Below, in pieces: positions 9,547-19,864 of a stretch of 64,000 bases of DNA. Position numbers and translations under genes: made by a program. Positions within the stretch are counted from its first letter, which is position 1; the number at the start of each line of letters is the position of its first letter. Below the pieces are notes generated by a model. That model ran no database searches. It had not been told where the DNA came from and saw nothing but the letters and a program-made list of their open reading frames with translations. This DNA comes from Hyaloraphidium curvatum (Eukaryota > Monoblepharomycota > Hyaloraphidiomycetes > Hyaloraphidiales > Hyaloraphidiaceae): contig JAIVFI010000030.1 in the NCBI GenBank assembly GCA_025558095.1, positions 525,909 through 589,908 on the forward strand, written 5' to 3'.

Positions 9547-10639
9547 TCACAACAGGATGACTTCAACCCTCGGATCCGACCGCCAGGCCTCCTCGGCCGC
9601 CTTCGCGGTGCCCCACAGCGACACCCGCACTCACATGCTGCTTGGCAAAGCCGCTAAGGCCTCCCCGATTGCGACGTGAGCGTCCGGTCCCTCGTCGACG
9701 GCGTTCGGGCCCGGGATGCCCTGCTCTTCCCCCAGAGCCCAGCCGACTTCCATCTCCAGCTTGCGAACCCAGTGCGGCACCGCCCGGACCTTGTCCACCG
9801 CGCCGCCGGTGTCGTACGAGTCGAGCCGCAGCTCGGCCAGGCTGGCGATGCGACGGAGAACCTGCAGCCCTCTCGCACTCGTCGATCAGCAGCGACCGCA
9901 TGCGGATATCTGTGACGTGCGCAAGGTCGTCGAGAAACCCCGGACGAACCCACACCGCACCGAGCTTCGCGGCGAGCCCGGGTCGTGCGGCGATCAGCCT
10001 GCCTTCGACGAGGTCCAACGAGTGCTCTTCCAGGTGGGGCAGGGCCGCCAGCGCATCCAGCAGTTCGTGGCCGCCCGAGGCTGAAAGATCGACAAACATC
10101 CGGTCGAGGAAGCTCAGCCTCACCGTGCGCAGGAGGGGAAGGCCACTGGCGATCGCTTCCGCGGGGAGCGGCCCGTCCGCCTTCGGCATCCGCGTCAGGT
10201 CCATGCGGCGAAGGCGCCGCGCACCGATGCTCAGAAGGACGTCCCAGAACGCCGACCAAACTTCCGGCCAGGGGCGGTGCATCGCGAGGGCGCGCAGGGT
10301 GGGGAGGCACGCGCGGACGAGCATAGCCTCGGCGTGGACACGCTCGGGGTCGTCGGAGAGGGGGATGGCGGGCTTGTAGGTCAGCACGAGGTCCCGGACG
10401 TGCTTGGCCCTCGCGGGGGCTCGCGCCAGTGCCTCCAAGCACGACGGGGAAGGCAGGTCCGAGTCGACGGCCCGCAGAAGGAAGGGCTCCGCGTAGCAGC
10501 TCTTCGACGCCCTCCCAAAGACGAGGCACTCCGACGGTCCCTTTGCGGACGCGTAGAGATGCTCCAGGATCGGGGTGATGAGCTCGGGCAGGAGACCAGG
10601 GATCGGTGACGTGTCGATGAGTTCCACGGCCCCGTCCAT
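9547..10639 (-). pseudogene. Decayed tandem paralogue of the F-box-like gene
   Basis: From Met 10639 (MDGAVELIDTSPIPGLLPEL) the product aligns residue by residue with the intact gene at 7229-8347. At about 9868-9890 the copy lacks a net 11 bases present in the paralogue, right after the RSLLIDECERA segment, which shifts the frame. Downstream the homologous frame can still be read (DTGGAVDKV, IPGPNAVDEGP), but it holds a TGA near 9632, where the intact gene has a CAG codon. Two independent lesions make this a pseudogene. The first ~260 codons remain open, so a truncated product is conceivable. Confidence 0.75.
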
Positions 10640-10951
10640 CGCGCTCTCTCGAAGCTCTGTAGACAGCGAGGTGGTAGTCCAAAACAAGATTCGAGCGCGA
10701 AAGTTCGAGCCGTCTGCGGTGGGGGAACGCGCGAAGGTGGTGCAGCTGAAGTCCGAAGGAGGGAGGGGCAGCCGATCGCGGCATCCGCTGCCGATCAGAC
10801 CGAATCGATGCTTGACGCTCGAGCAGACTCAAGCGAACGGCACGGTTAAGTTGATTTCTGCTGCTAGAATGAATGCCTGCTCAAAGATGACTACACTTCA
10901 GAAGACGGCTAGGTACGTGGTCCCAAGAAGGAGCGGCAGCGGCCGCGGCGA

Positions 10952-11983
10952 TCACGCCGATTCGGCCGCCCCGGCAAACTCCTTGTTGTAGAGCTTCCGC
11001 ATCGTCTCGACGCCATTAAGGTCGTCGACGTACTGCGCCAGCCTGGCGACCTTGCCGGTGGCGGGGTCGAGCGTGAGCCTGTACATGCTCGGCGAGACCT
11101 TGATGGGGAAGAGTCCCTCGTTGGTCACCTCGGCGCGGACTTCGGCGGTAAAGGGCTGCGAGCGGGACAATCAGCACCTCCGGATTGGTCCCCGTATGCA
11201 CTTGCGCGGTTCACCTCGAGCGTGAACGGCTCGCCGAGCATCCTGACCGACTTCAGGCCGCCGTCGAGGCTCATCTTCGTCAGGGCGATGCAGGCCTCCT
11301 TGCCCTTGATTACCTTGAACCACGGAGCGATCCAAATCTCATCGTCGGACATCATCTCGGTCAGGCCGCGGACGTCATGGGCGTTGATCAGGTCGAACAT
11401 CTTGCGCATGGCGTCCTGTGCTTCTGCGGCACCGGGGATGGGCCCACCGATGACTCTGGTTATTACGTCCTTGATGATCTGCCGGCCAGAGTCGTCGGTG
11501 GGGACGCCAATGCTGCGGACGGACTCGAGGGCGTCGTTGAGGAAGTTGATGCCGCGGAAGCCGTACGAGACCTGAACAGGGACACGGCCCCGGTGGTCAG
11601 AACTAAATTCGGTTTCGCAGCCGCAACTTTATTCGCACCTGGCCGCCGGCCCCGTCGTTGCTGGTGAGCTTGAACTCGGAGACCACGCAGTGAATGCCCG
11701 GCGCGACGTCCATGACGACCTCCGGGCCAGCCGTTCGCTCGTACTTGAGGCCATAGTCCTTGATGAACTTTTCCAGAGCGGGCGTAATCTCCGCCTCGCT
11801 GGCAAAGACGCCTGCCCGCGGCTTCGAGTCAGAGCGCGTCGCACCTCGCGGCGAGGCCGACCCACCCAGCACCGAGACCATGCTGACGTCCTTGGTGTAC
11901 GGGCCGAAGCTGGGAACGCCGGCATTAATGTTGTCGAAGGCGCGCTGCTCCCGTTTGATGAGCTGCTCGCGCGTGGGCGACAT
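10952..11983 (-). CDS. NTF2/SnoaL-like protein, three exons
   Basis: Exons 11639-11983, 11215-11571 and 10952-11155 join in phase to 301 residues (start MSPTREQLIKREQRAFDNIN). The second half contains a segment typical of SnoaL-like/NTF2-fold proteins: INAHDVRGLTEMMSDDEIWI, then a strand-rich part with FTAEVRAEVTNEGLFPIKVS and YRLTLDPATGKVARLAQYVD. Such folds serve as small-molecule hydrolases, cyclases or binding proteins; no catalytic residue can be named. Intron 1 has a TTCTGAC branch site and a TTCAG acceptor; intron 2 is 59 nt with a CTGATT and a CGCAG. The first third could be a second, diverged NTF2-like unit. The substrate is unknown. Confidence 0.62.
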
Positions 11984-12201
11984 GGTCTGGTGAAATGCGG
12001 CGGAGTCAGCGAGGGGGCGGATTGCGCCGGGGGCCTCAGGTGTGCGCAGGCGAAGCTCGGAACGCACAGTAGAGTCGTGCGGGAGGTATTGCTGGAGATT
12101 GTTTCGGTGGCGTTTGTTCGTGAACGTTGTTGGTGAGTCTGTGGGAGTCAGACGGACGCGAGGAGGCCCGGCCGGATGCACCTCGGTGGCTGGAGTATGA
12201 T
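11984..12201. other. Short intergenic stretch
   Basis: No gene seen. It separates two minus-strand genes and would hold the promoter of the NTF2-like gene. Confidence 0.4.
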
Positions 12202-13576
12202 TCACTTTCGACGCATCTCATCTCCCAGGCCAGGTTTGTGATCGGATGCCGCGAGAAGGTGACGGAAAGTGAGGACGCAAACATCCCGAAGCCGGTGTCG
12301 CAGGGCGCACGGTGATGTCCTTGGTAGACGGGTTGACCTCCTCCTAGCACCCTCTCCTTTGAGCTCCCGACCGGCAATTTCATCAGCCGTACCTGCGGCT
12401 CCCGTCGCTAGTTCCTGCGATCGGGATGTGCCTAGCTTGAACCCGTGTGCCCTGGCCGAATGAGGTGAGTTGGCTGCACCGCCACACCCGCCACCTTGCT
12501 GGCGAGTCACAACATCCACATTCAAAAATGGACAACGAACGGAGAGAATGGCGGGCTGGCTGCAAGGGTGCCCATCTTTGCGGTTGCAGGCCTCGGTGTT
12601 CAGGCCCTTCCGCTCGGCGCCCTGGCGCATCTTCATCTCGCGCGGCGCGCCTTCGCCGAGGACGCGGTTCCGGCGAAGGTGGGCGTCCTCGGAGCCGGCG
12701 GGGGAGAGGTCCAGGTAGGTCCGCGTGACCGGGTCGGCCTCGACGGCGGCCACGGCCCGCCTGACGGTGTCGGTGGCGGCCGCCTCGGCCCGCAGGTCGG
12801 CGGCGACATCCTCCGCGGTCGGCTCGGCATCGTCGGAGCCGCGGCGGTCGCGGATGCGGCCCACGCTGCGCTTGTAGGCGCGCGTGGCGGCTGCGTTCGC
12901 GGTGCGCGCCAGCCGCCTGTCCCGCTGCTTCTGCTGGATCAGGCGTTCGAAGTCGGCCGAACCCTGCTGCGCAGCCTGTCCCAGCCTCTTGAGCGCCCTT
13001 TCCGCGCAATCCAAGTTGCAGTACTGCTCCTTCTCCGTGCGGTGCTTGACGTTCTGGTTGATCCCCCGTGGCCGCACTCGGAGCAGGTCTGCGAGGGCGG
13101 GTACGACGGCTTGGCCTTCTTGGAGCGCTGTGCGACCGGAGCGTTCTCGTCGTTGCTATCGTCGGCGTCGTCGACGTCGACGCGGCTCTTGCGCTTCCGC
13201 GCCGGCGGTGACGGCGGTTCGGGGTCCGCGGCCGTGCGCCGAGCGGGTCTCCTGGGCGGGGCTAGAAAGGGGCAAATCGGATCAGGGCCGTGGCAGACGG
13301 CTTTGCAAGTGATGTAATACCATCGTCCGAGTCGGAAGGGTCGGCGATCTCGGGGTTGAAGTCGTCCTCAGGGTCCGATTCGGTGACCGCCGTCCCGCGA
13401 CGATCGAGACCGGCGAGAGGGTCGGGCGAAGGCGGGAAAACGGCGCCACCGGCTGCGGCAGATCCGTTTCGGCGGGCACCGGTTGCGCGGCGGAGGATTC
13501 GGCTCCGGGGGGCGGGAGATTCGTCCTGCGCCGGCGCGACTTGCTCGCCGCGCGGGGCGCCGTCCCCACGCGCCAT
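12202..13576 (-). pseudogene. Charged zinc-type protein with a one-base frameshift
   Basis: Exon 1 (13321-13576, MARGDGAPRGEQVAPAQDES) is acidic and Pro-rich. A GTATTA...TTTCTAG intron (13262-13320) joins it in phase to a second exon with RKRKSRVDVDDADDSNDE, a likely nuclear localisation stretch, and PSYPPSQTCSECGH. There the frame breaks. One extra base in the C-run at 13063-13067 (plus strand) would restore INQNVKHRTEKEQYCNLDC, pairing CSEC with CNLDC as a zinc site. Downstream come Arg/Ala-rich helices. The break may be a true lesion or a homopolymer error. I do not know the family. The 3' end is uncertain; the frame stays open to 12202. Confidence 0.45.
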
Positions 13577-14266
13577 CGCGCTGGGCACGTGCGGCAGACC
13601 CACGGGCGCACGGAGAATTGCCACAGCAAGCCGGGGGCGCCTCTTCGCGTCCGGGCTGCCGTTGGTGCGCGCGCAGCGCCGGGGAAGAGAAACGACCTTC
13701 GGGGAACCGTCCGCGGCGGCAAAGACCCGCAATGCTGACGCCAGCTCGCGAACAATCGCCCGATGTACTCGCACAGTGGGCACCTCGAAAACGAGGAGCA
13801 ATTTCTTCGTAGGAGGCGCCGGAATGGAGTGCGCCCGGTGAATTCGCGATCCGTCCGTACGGGGCCGGCGATCGCCGGCTTCGAGGCGCCCTCAGGAACC
13901 CCATGCTTCGCGATGCCTCGAATAGGAAGTCGAACGTTGGTGTTTCTGATTGTTGGCACGGGCTCCTCTAGGAGCCTGAGTTGCACCCGCGGCCGGGAAT
14001 AGCGGCTTGTTCGGCTTTGATCGGGTCGGACGCCTCACGCTCAAAGCTACCTAAAGCCGCCTTGCGTATTGGCCCGTTGCCGCGCCATCTCACCAATGAT
14101 GCCGGCTCCGCAAAGAAAATTCCGGGGTCGTTGAGAGTTAGGGAGGCGCGGGCGCGGTCCGGTGTAGCCCAGGGTGATCTTCGGCCCGACTGGGCAACGG
14201 TTGGCTAGGACGGGCCAGGCGGTGAACACCTAACCCGACCCTGCCCCATCTATCCCAGATCGCAAC

Positions 14267-14635
14267 ATGCAAGTGCCCAAAGCTGTCATCGTCAACTATC
14301 TGGAACCAGGGCACCCTGTCGCGGCCCGCAGCGCCACCGCGGCCATCGCCAAGCCCGCGGCCTCGTCGCAACCCCTCGCCGTAGAACGACGATGAGGGCG
14401 CCCTGGCCTTCACGTTTAGGCGCGCGCCTCCGACTCCGACGACTCCGACGACTCCGACGACTCCGACGATTTCCAAAACGCGGGCTCTACGCTTTTGGAC
14501 ACGCCCCCCTTGGTCCCAACACCATCCACCACCCGTCGACCACAGGATCTGTCAGAGCACGCTCCAGCTGCATCGCAAGGGGTGCCTTCTCGGGGCTCCA
14601 GGGCAACGAGATGGAGGAGCTGGCGGGGGGCGTAG
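14267..14635 (+). CDS. Possible small acidic protein, two exons
   Basis: From ATG 14267 the frame reads MQVPKAVIVNYLEPGHPVAA. A possible intron with a GTAGAA donor and a GTTTAG acceptor leads in phase to ARASDSDDSDDSDDSDDFQN, made by a 9-base tandem repeat, and then GSTLLDTPPLVPTPS. Acidic Ser/Asp runs next to a hydrophobic segment look protein-like, but nothing else supports the gene. The alternative is non-coding DNA with a microsatellite. Confidence 0.25.
14428..14472. repeat. 9-bp tandem repeat (GACTCCGAC)n
   Basis: About four to five tandem copies of a 9-mer built from GACTCCGAC. In one frame it encodes Asp/Ser runs. Confidence 0.85.
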
Positions 14636-15197
14636 CCGTGCAGAGCTCGTAGTCAGCGCAGGCCGAAGACGTTGCACTCGAACTCGCCTCAGGTTCTTCT
14701 GCGGCCCGCCAGCCAAGTCCCGAGCCACCTCCACGCGCCTACTATGCCCCAAAATAAGCTCCCGGGAGCGCGACGTCGATCCCTCCGGCCGCATCTGGGG
14801 TCGCGGCGACGGGGGTCACCCAGGCCAGAGAATGCCCCCGGCAAGGCCCCGCGGCCCTCCACGGCCCCAGCGACCGTCCCGCCGGCCATATCTGAACCAA
14901 AATAGTCCGTTGGCGGCGCGGAAGGGGGCACCGCATCGCTCTTGCTGGATTGCTATTCTTTGTGTGTGTGTTGGGAGCCGCGGGCCACCACCGACCCGCG
15001 GGGGCCCCCGGCCGACCTGCCGGGTGACGCCCACACGCCCCAAAAGGTTTCAAGTGGGGGAATCGCAGAGATTCCGATGACGCGACCTCGTGCGCGGTGT
15101 TGGGGGTCGTTGGGGGTCGGGGGCTGCCCGCTGCCCCGTGTCCCTCTAGCCCGGCCCGCAACCAACACCTCCAAGCTACCTGGCAAAGCAAAAAGAA
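14636..15197. other. No supported gene
   Basis: GC-rich DNA without a convincing frame; it includes a short (GT)n run near 14,960. Its right edge contains the A-run that acts as Pol III terminator for the tRNA on the minus strand. Confidence 0.4.
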
Positions 15198-15280
15198 TTC
15201 CCGAGCCGGGAATCGAACCCGGGCCGCCAGAGCACTCTTGGGTTGAGAGTCTGGAATACTGACCACTGTACTACTCGGGG
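15198..15280 (-). tRNA. tRNA-Glu(CTC) with short intron
   Basis: On the minus strand the anticodon stem CCAGA/TCTGG flanks loop C-T-CTC-A, interrupted after position 37 by an 11-nt intron that ends before position 38. The T arm (CCGGG-TTCGATT-CCCGG) is perfect, and the acceptor stem pairs CCCGAG with CTCGGG; the outermost pair is C-A, a mismatch. The B-box sequence GGTTCGATTCC is intact. A run of five T follows downstream on the minus strand, as expected of a Pol III terminator. The unpaired first position leaves some doubt about function. Confidence 0.82.
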
Positions 15281-17259
15281 CGGTACTTGGTAGTTCGGTT
15301 GCGACGGAGTACTGATTCATGAACTGCTCACAGCACAGGCTCACCGGACGCCATGCGACGATCTGTACCAACCTGCCCATACATGCACCAGGAGGAGCTT
15401 TGTGGTCACCCACAGAATATTCTGCCGTTCCGGTGACGATCCGGGTAAGCAGATGTGGGATTTGGAAGGCGTTCGCGGGCGACTGGTGCGAACGGAGACC
15501 ACGGTCCAGACTGCGGACCTCATGCGGCCCGCTGAGGTCGGTTCCGGGTTGCGCCGGCTACGGAAGGACGGATATCCCGCCGAACCTGATAGCTGCACGA
15601 AACGTACCCCACGATCCTACATTTCCGCCCCTGGAACGAGCCTACAGGTCGCGGAAATCCCATGGGGCACCTTGCCCCCGTGAACCGCTCGGACAACAGC
15701 CCACCTCCTCCCACGACGCGACCTGTCCTACTTTCTCTATCCTCCATCGCACTCTGGGGCCCTGCGCATTACGCGACGCTCCGCACCGCCCGCCGCGCGG
15801 AGGCCCGGACGCGAGCCCGTCGGACGTCCCACTGGACGCCGCGTCTGGCCCGAATCAACTGCTCCGCCGGCCACCGGGGACCGGACGCCCGCGACGTTCC
15901 GCAGCGGGGCGAGGTACTGTATCAGGCGTTGTGGCGAGCCGGGGGACGACTCGATCGCCGACTAGGCACGTTCTTGACCTTCCCGCATTCCAGTCTCCAC
16001 CACTGCAGCGGCTTCCGGGGGCGGGGAACACGAGTCCGACAGTGCATAATCCGTTGGAATTGCCGCAGGCGCGGTCGGACTCCCTCGGCGGGAGAGCCGT
16101 TCGGGGGAGGCAACCGAGGAACGTCGACGGTGCGGTCGCCATCGCGCCCTCCGACCCCAACGCCCGCAGTGCGTGGCGCGGCAGCGTGCCGAGCCGCCGT
16201 GGCAGTCTCGATGGCGCGGCCCGGAACAGCGGCCGCGGGCCCATCGGTGCCGGCGTCGGTCCCCCGCCCCGCCCCGCGCGCCCGCATCGTCGCCCCCGCA
16301 CCGTCGTCCCGCACCGGCCGGCGGGCGTCATCCTTGCCGCTGCGGTGGCAAGCGTCCCGCCGTGCTAGTCGTGCTTTTCGATCGCTGCACATCGGACGGC
16401 GGGGACGGAGCCGCGAACCGCTTCACCTGCCGCGGGGCGTGCGCCGGGCTCGATGACGACCTTGCCATGGAGCCCGCGCATCCCGTGCGCTCCATGGCAG
16501 AGCGCGCCACCATGCTGCTGGCCGAACCCCCCCGTACCGCCCTCCTTCGCCGTGCCTCCCGAGCACGTGCCCCCGAGCCTCTCCTGCCCCGCCCCTCTCT
16601 GCCCTCTCGTCGGCCCCATCTGCATCTCGCTCGGGCAACTCCGCCGCCGTCGGCCGCCTCACCGACCCGCGGCACGGCCTCGCTTGCCGCCGTGGAGCCC
16701 CGGCCCGTCGCGGTCATTTGGGGGCGGCCTGCCGATACGCGAGGCGGCCAGCGGAGGCTTCGACGAGGAACGGCGGCGCTGGCGAGCGCGACGGAGCTTT
16801 CATGGAAGAGCTCTTTCCCTCTGAGCCCGGCGCGGCGAGCATGAAGTATTCGCGGCCCGACTCAGACGGGTCGTCGGACGTGGAGGGCGACGGGAAGATG
16901 GAGTGCAAGACGGCAACGGAGGATGAGAAGGGGCATGTGAGGCACCTGAGGTTCTGGACGAGGGTCCGAGTGCCTCTCTCGGCCCAGTCGAGGAGGACTC
17001 CGGACGAGTGCGATCCCGGCCGGCCGCGGCCTGGGTGCCCTCCCAGCCCCGCTCCTCCCCGCCATCCGCCATCCCCCTCCTCTCCCCTGTGATCGCCGCC
17101 CCCGCTGGCACGCCTCAAGCGCCACCAGCTCAGCCACCATCGCGCTAGCGCGAGGCCAGATGTGCCACTGCACATGGATCTCGAGTCGAACGACGGCGAC
17201 GGGAACACCCCTGTAGTCGGAGCGTGAATTGAACCGGATCGAATCCAATCCATCTCTAT
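15281..17259. other. Gene-poor region, no confident gene
   Basis: Long open frames on both strands are expected at this GC content, and none shows domain-like sequence. Weak fragments with Cys pairs or acidic runs occur on the plus strand (FDRCTSDGGDGA near 16,380; SRPDSDGSSDVEGDGKMECK near 16,850) and could be remnants of a gene related to nearby Cys-rich proteins. I cannot define exons. Confidence 0.35.
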
Positions 17260-17895
17260 TCAACGGCGGTGGCACCTTTCCGGAGCCCTGTTCGGTTTCG
17301 CACATTCCGCACACTCGTCGTTCGGCTGCTGCCGCTCCGAGGCGCAACGGCAGCAGGGCTTCCCGTTGCACCTCCAGTAATAATCAGGCCCGAAGGCCCG
17401 CACACCACCTCCAACCTTCTTCTTTGTGTGCCAGAAGCGGCCACCGGGTAGCCCCTTCTGCCACCTGTGAAGCTGGCTGCTTCGAAGAGCGGCCTCCTCA
17501 GCGTCGAGCCTCGACAGGTGGCGGTAAAGGCACGCGGCTTTGTCTCCGCGGGGGCAGTTACCGCAAACAAAGCGGTCCGGATCCTGAGCAAAGAGCCTGC
17601 AGATGCAGCAAGCATCTATCCAGGACGTGCAGCCACCCGCGCAGAAGGGGTCCCGCACGAAGGGGGGTTCCGGCGCCGCAAGCTGCTGCCACCGCGTGCA
17701 GTCCAGCGACCGGCCCTCCTCGCACGCCGCGAGACGTGCACCGCAAACCCCTTGGCGGCCCCGTCCGCACCCGCCAGCATACCCTGACCATGGATGTGAC
17801 TGCGGGCAGCTTTGCCCCCAGGAGCCGCTGGGCGGGGGGGCGCAGAGGCGGGGGGAGTTGGGGGCCACGATCGGGGGGTTTCTGCGGGCGGCCAT
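17260..17895 (-). CDS. Cys-rich orphan protein
   Basis: Starting from Met 17895 (MAARRNPPIVAPNSP) the frame gives 211 residues with more than 20 Cys in pairs and clusters: FCAGGC, ACCICRL, FVCGNCPRGDKAAC, PCCRCASE and ECAECAKP. This looks like a disulfide-rich or multi-zinc protein; there is no signal peptide at this start. The frame is open upstream to 18237, so translation could begin earlier, at MTPTRAIKELAS (18138). Its 5' part and upstream DNA (17797-18154) are duplicated at 20711-21065 in front of a different gene. The function is unknown. Confidence 0.5.
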   Translation of the reverse strand: MAARRNPPIVAPNSPRLCAPPPSGSWGQSCPQSHPWSGYAGGCGRGRQGVCGARLAACEEGRSLDCTRWQQLAAPEPPFVRDPFCAGGCTSWIDACCICRLFAQDPDRFVCGNCPRGDKAACLYRHLSRLDAEEAALRSSQLHRWQKGLPGGRFWHTKKKVGGGVRAFGPDYYWRCNGKPCCRCASERQQPNDECAECAKPNRAPERCHRR

Positions 17896-18154
17896 CCTGC
17901 AGCAAGGGTCCGCACGGCGGCCTGCTGCAGGCCCCGGCGATCGCATGAGATCAGGAGAAGTGGCGTGAGGTTGGTCAACGCGGGTATTGGCTGCCGATCC
18001 TTGCGGTCCAGGGCTCGTCGTCGTTCCCCCGCGGGAGGATGCCACAACCGCCCGAGGTCGTGCCAAGGCTAGGTGAGGGCGCCGCCCGCCATCTGATGCC
18101 AGCTCTTTAATCGCTCTAGTGGGGGTCATCGAGAGACAATGCGTATCAGAGCAC
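17797..18154. repeat. Duplicated 5' block, copy 1
   Basis: This ~358-bp block covers the first ~33 codons and the upstream region of the Cys-rich gene. It matches 20711-21065 in direct orientation with scattered differences and small indels. The outer ~56 bases, containing CTCTAGTGGGGGTCATCGAG, are nearly identical in both copies. Beyond both edges similarity stops abruptly. Confidence 0.85.
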
Positions 18155-18261
18155 TGTTCCGGCGTGCGCGGACGATCGGCGCGCTCAACGGTGCACCAGC
18201 CAATCGGCGATGAGGGCTCGGAGTGCCAACCCCGCAACGACGGACGCTACACACGCCCGCC

Positions 18262-19764
18262 ATGACCCCGAAGGAGCTCCTCGCCGTGCTCCCGCGCATC
18301 TCCGTGCTCCAGTCCCCGCTGCCCGGCCTCGCCGCGGAGCCGGACGCGGAAACGCTCGCCGCCGTCGCGCTCTCCGCGGAAAACCCGCCGACGCCCCGCG
18401 CCCTCGCCGGGGCCGCGGCCCGCACGTCTCGGCTGCTGGGCGTCCTCGCGGGATTCTCGCTGCCCCTCGCGGCACCGGGGAGGCGCTGGCTCTACCTTTC
18501 GACGTTGTGGGGCAGCGTGCCGGGCGTGATCCTTTCCGTCGCGCTGTACCCGCTGATCGCGTCTGCCGCCGGCCCCGCCGACCCCGCCGCCGCGTTCGGC
18601 TCCGTACGCATCGCCGTGGGCGCGGCGGGCATCGCGTGGTTCGTCCTGACGTCGGCCGCCACGGTGTCCCGCATCCCGTACGACGCCGGGACCCGCCCCG
18701 AGAACCACATGCTGGCCGTGCTCGCGAGATGGCTGGACGTCGCCGGCTCCGGACCCCGGTCGGAGCAACTGGTGAAGGCCGAGGACGGAGCCGCCGGGGA
18801 CAGCGGGCTTGCCGTGCACATGGACGGGGACGCGGACTGCCCCTGCGCGCGGGACACCTGCGCCGGACGCGCGGGCACGCACGCGGCTTTCTTCTTCCTG
18901 GCGGACTGTGCCCTCCGGTTGCCGCTGCTCGTGCTCTCCTACGCCGTACTCCCGATTTGGACCCCCGCCTTTTCCGGTGGCAGGGTCCTCTGGAGCACCT
19001 GGTGGGGCTGCCTCCTCGGAGCCTCGGCGATCGCCATCGCCTTCCTCATGGCCATCACGATGCTCGCCCTCGCCTTCATCTCGCCACGACCGCCGGTCAC
19101 GCGACTTTCGGCGCGACTGCAGCGCCGCGCCGTCTCCGTCCGCCTCGCCGCCCTCGTGCGCCGGTACCGCGTGCTCCTCCTCGCTCCCACCGAACCGGCA
19201 CACCCCGTGGGGCAGCCCGCCCCGTTCGAGCCGTACGAGCCACTCCTCCGCCACCTCGTCTCGTCGTGGTCCGGCATCCGATCTGCCAGCGCCTCGGGCG
19301 TGCAGCGCATCTCCCTCGTTGGCCTCCTCCTCCTTCCCCCGTTCGTCGCCAACCTCGCCCTCTCGTGCATCCCCGCGTGGGAAGTCGCCGTGCTCCTCTG
19401 GTGGGCCGTCTTTGTCCTGCAGTACCTGCTGGACTACGCCGCCGCCAACGCGCGCATCGGCACCTCCGAGGCGGCCGTCCGCGCCGCGCGCGGCGAGATC
19501 CTCGCCTTGCTCGCCGCCGCCCGCGAATCGGGCAGCTGCACCGACCCGGCGCGGGCGGAACGCGCCGCCGCCCTGTCTGCGCACGGGGACAGGCTTGCGG
19601 CGTTCCTGGGCGCCGCCGAGCCCGCGCGGTTCTTCGGGTTCCCGGTGGGCTACGGGACCGTCAGGACGCTCTTCGTCACGATGCTCACCCTGGTGTTTGC
19701 CGCATGGGGGTTGCTGCGGGCGCTCGGGGTACGGGTGGTGCTCGAGTCGTACTGTCCGCTGTGA
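18262..19764 (+). CDS. Multipass membrane protein, unknown function
   Basis: A single open frame of 500 residues starts at ATG 18262 (MTPKELLAVLPRISVLQSPL). Hydrophobic segments are seen near residues 100-120 (VPGVILSVALYPLI), 130-150, 215-240 (LLVLSYAVLPIW), 250-280 (IAIAFLMAITMLALAF), 355-400 (VGLLLLPPFV, VAVLLWWAVFVLQYLL) and at the C-terminus (FVTMLTLVFAAWGLLRAL). That suggests six or more membrane helices, with an internal Cys cluster (DCPCARDTC) near residue 195. I recognise no transporter signature. The gene has no intron and lies divergent to the Cys-rich gene. Confidence 0.65.
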   Translation: MTPKELLAVLPRISVLQSPLPGLAAEPDAETLAAVALSAENPPTPRALAGAAARTSRLLGVLAGFSLPLAAPGRRWLYLSTLWGSVPGVILSVALYPLIASAAGPADPAAAFGSVRIAVGAAGIAWFVLTSAATVSRIPYDAGTRPENHMLAVLARWLDVAGSGPRSEQLVKAEDGAAGDSGLAVHMDGDADCPCARDTCAGRAGTHAAFFFLADCALRLPLLVLSYAVLPIWTPAFSGGRVLWSTWWGCLLGASAIAIAFLMAITMLALAFISPRPPVTRLSARLQRRAVSVRLAALVRRYRVLLLAPTEPAHPVGQPAPFEPYEPLLRHLVSSWSGIRSASASGVQRISLVGLLLLPPFVANLALSCIPAWEVAVLLWWAVFVLQYLLDYAAANARIGTSEAAVRAARGEILALLAAARESGSCTDPARAERAAALSAHGDRLAAFLGAAEPARFFGFPVGYGTVRTLFVTMLTLVFAAWGLLRALGVRVVLESYCPL

Positions 19765-19864
19765 TGCTTGGCGGCTCCACGGAATGCTCTTGGATATTGA
19801 TACGGTCTGATGGAAGCGATCGCGTAGCTGAAGGACGGCCCCGCGGACGTGAACTGTATCGAGT

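Noticed and set aside
15319-16368. 349-aa plus-strand ORF as a gene
   Set aside because: It has no domain, signal or repeated pattern, and equally long frames occur on the other strand in this GC-rich DNA.
16173-16844. Plus-strand ORF with scattered Cys
   Set aside because: Fragments look protein-like but no exon model holds together; left as unassigned.
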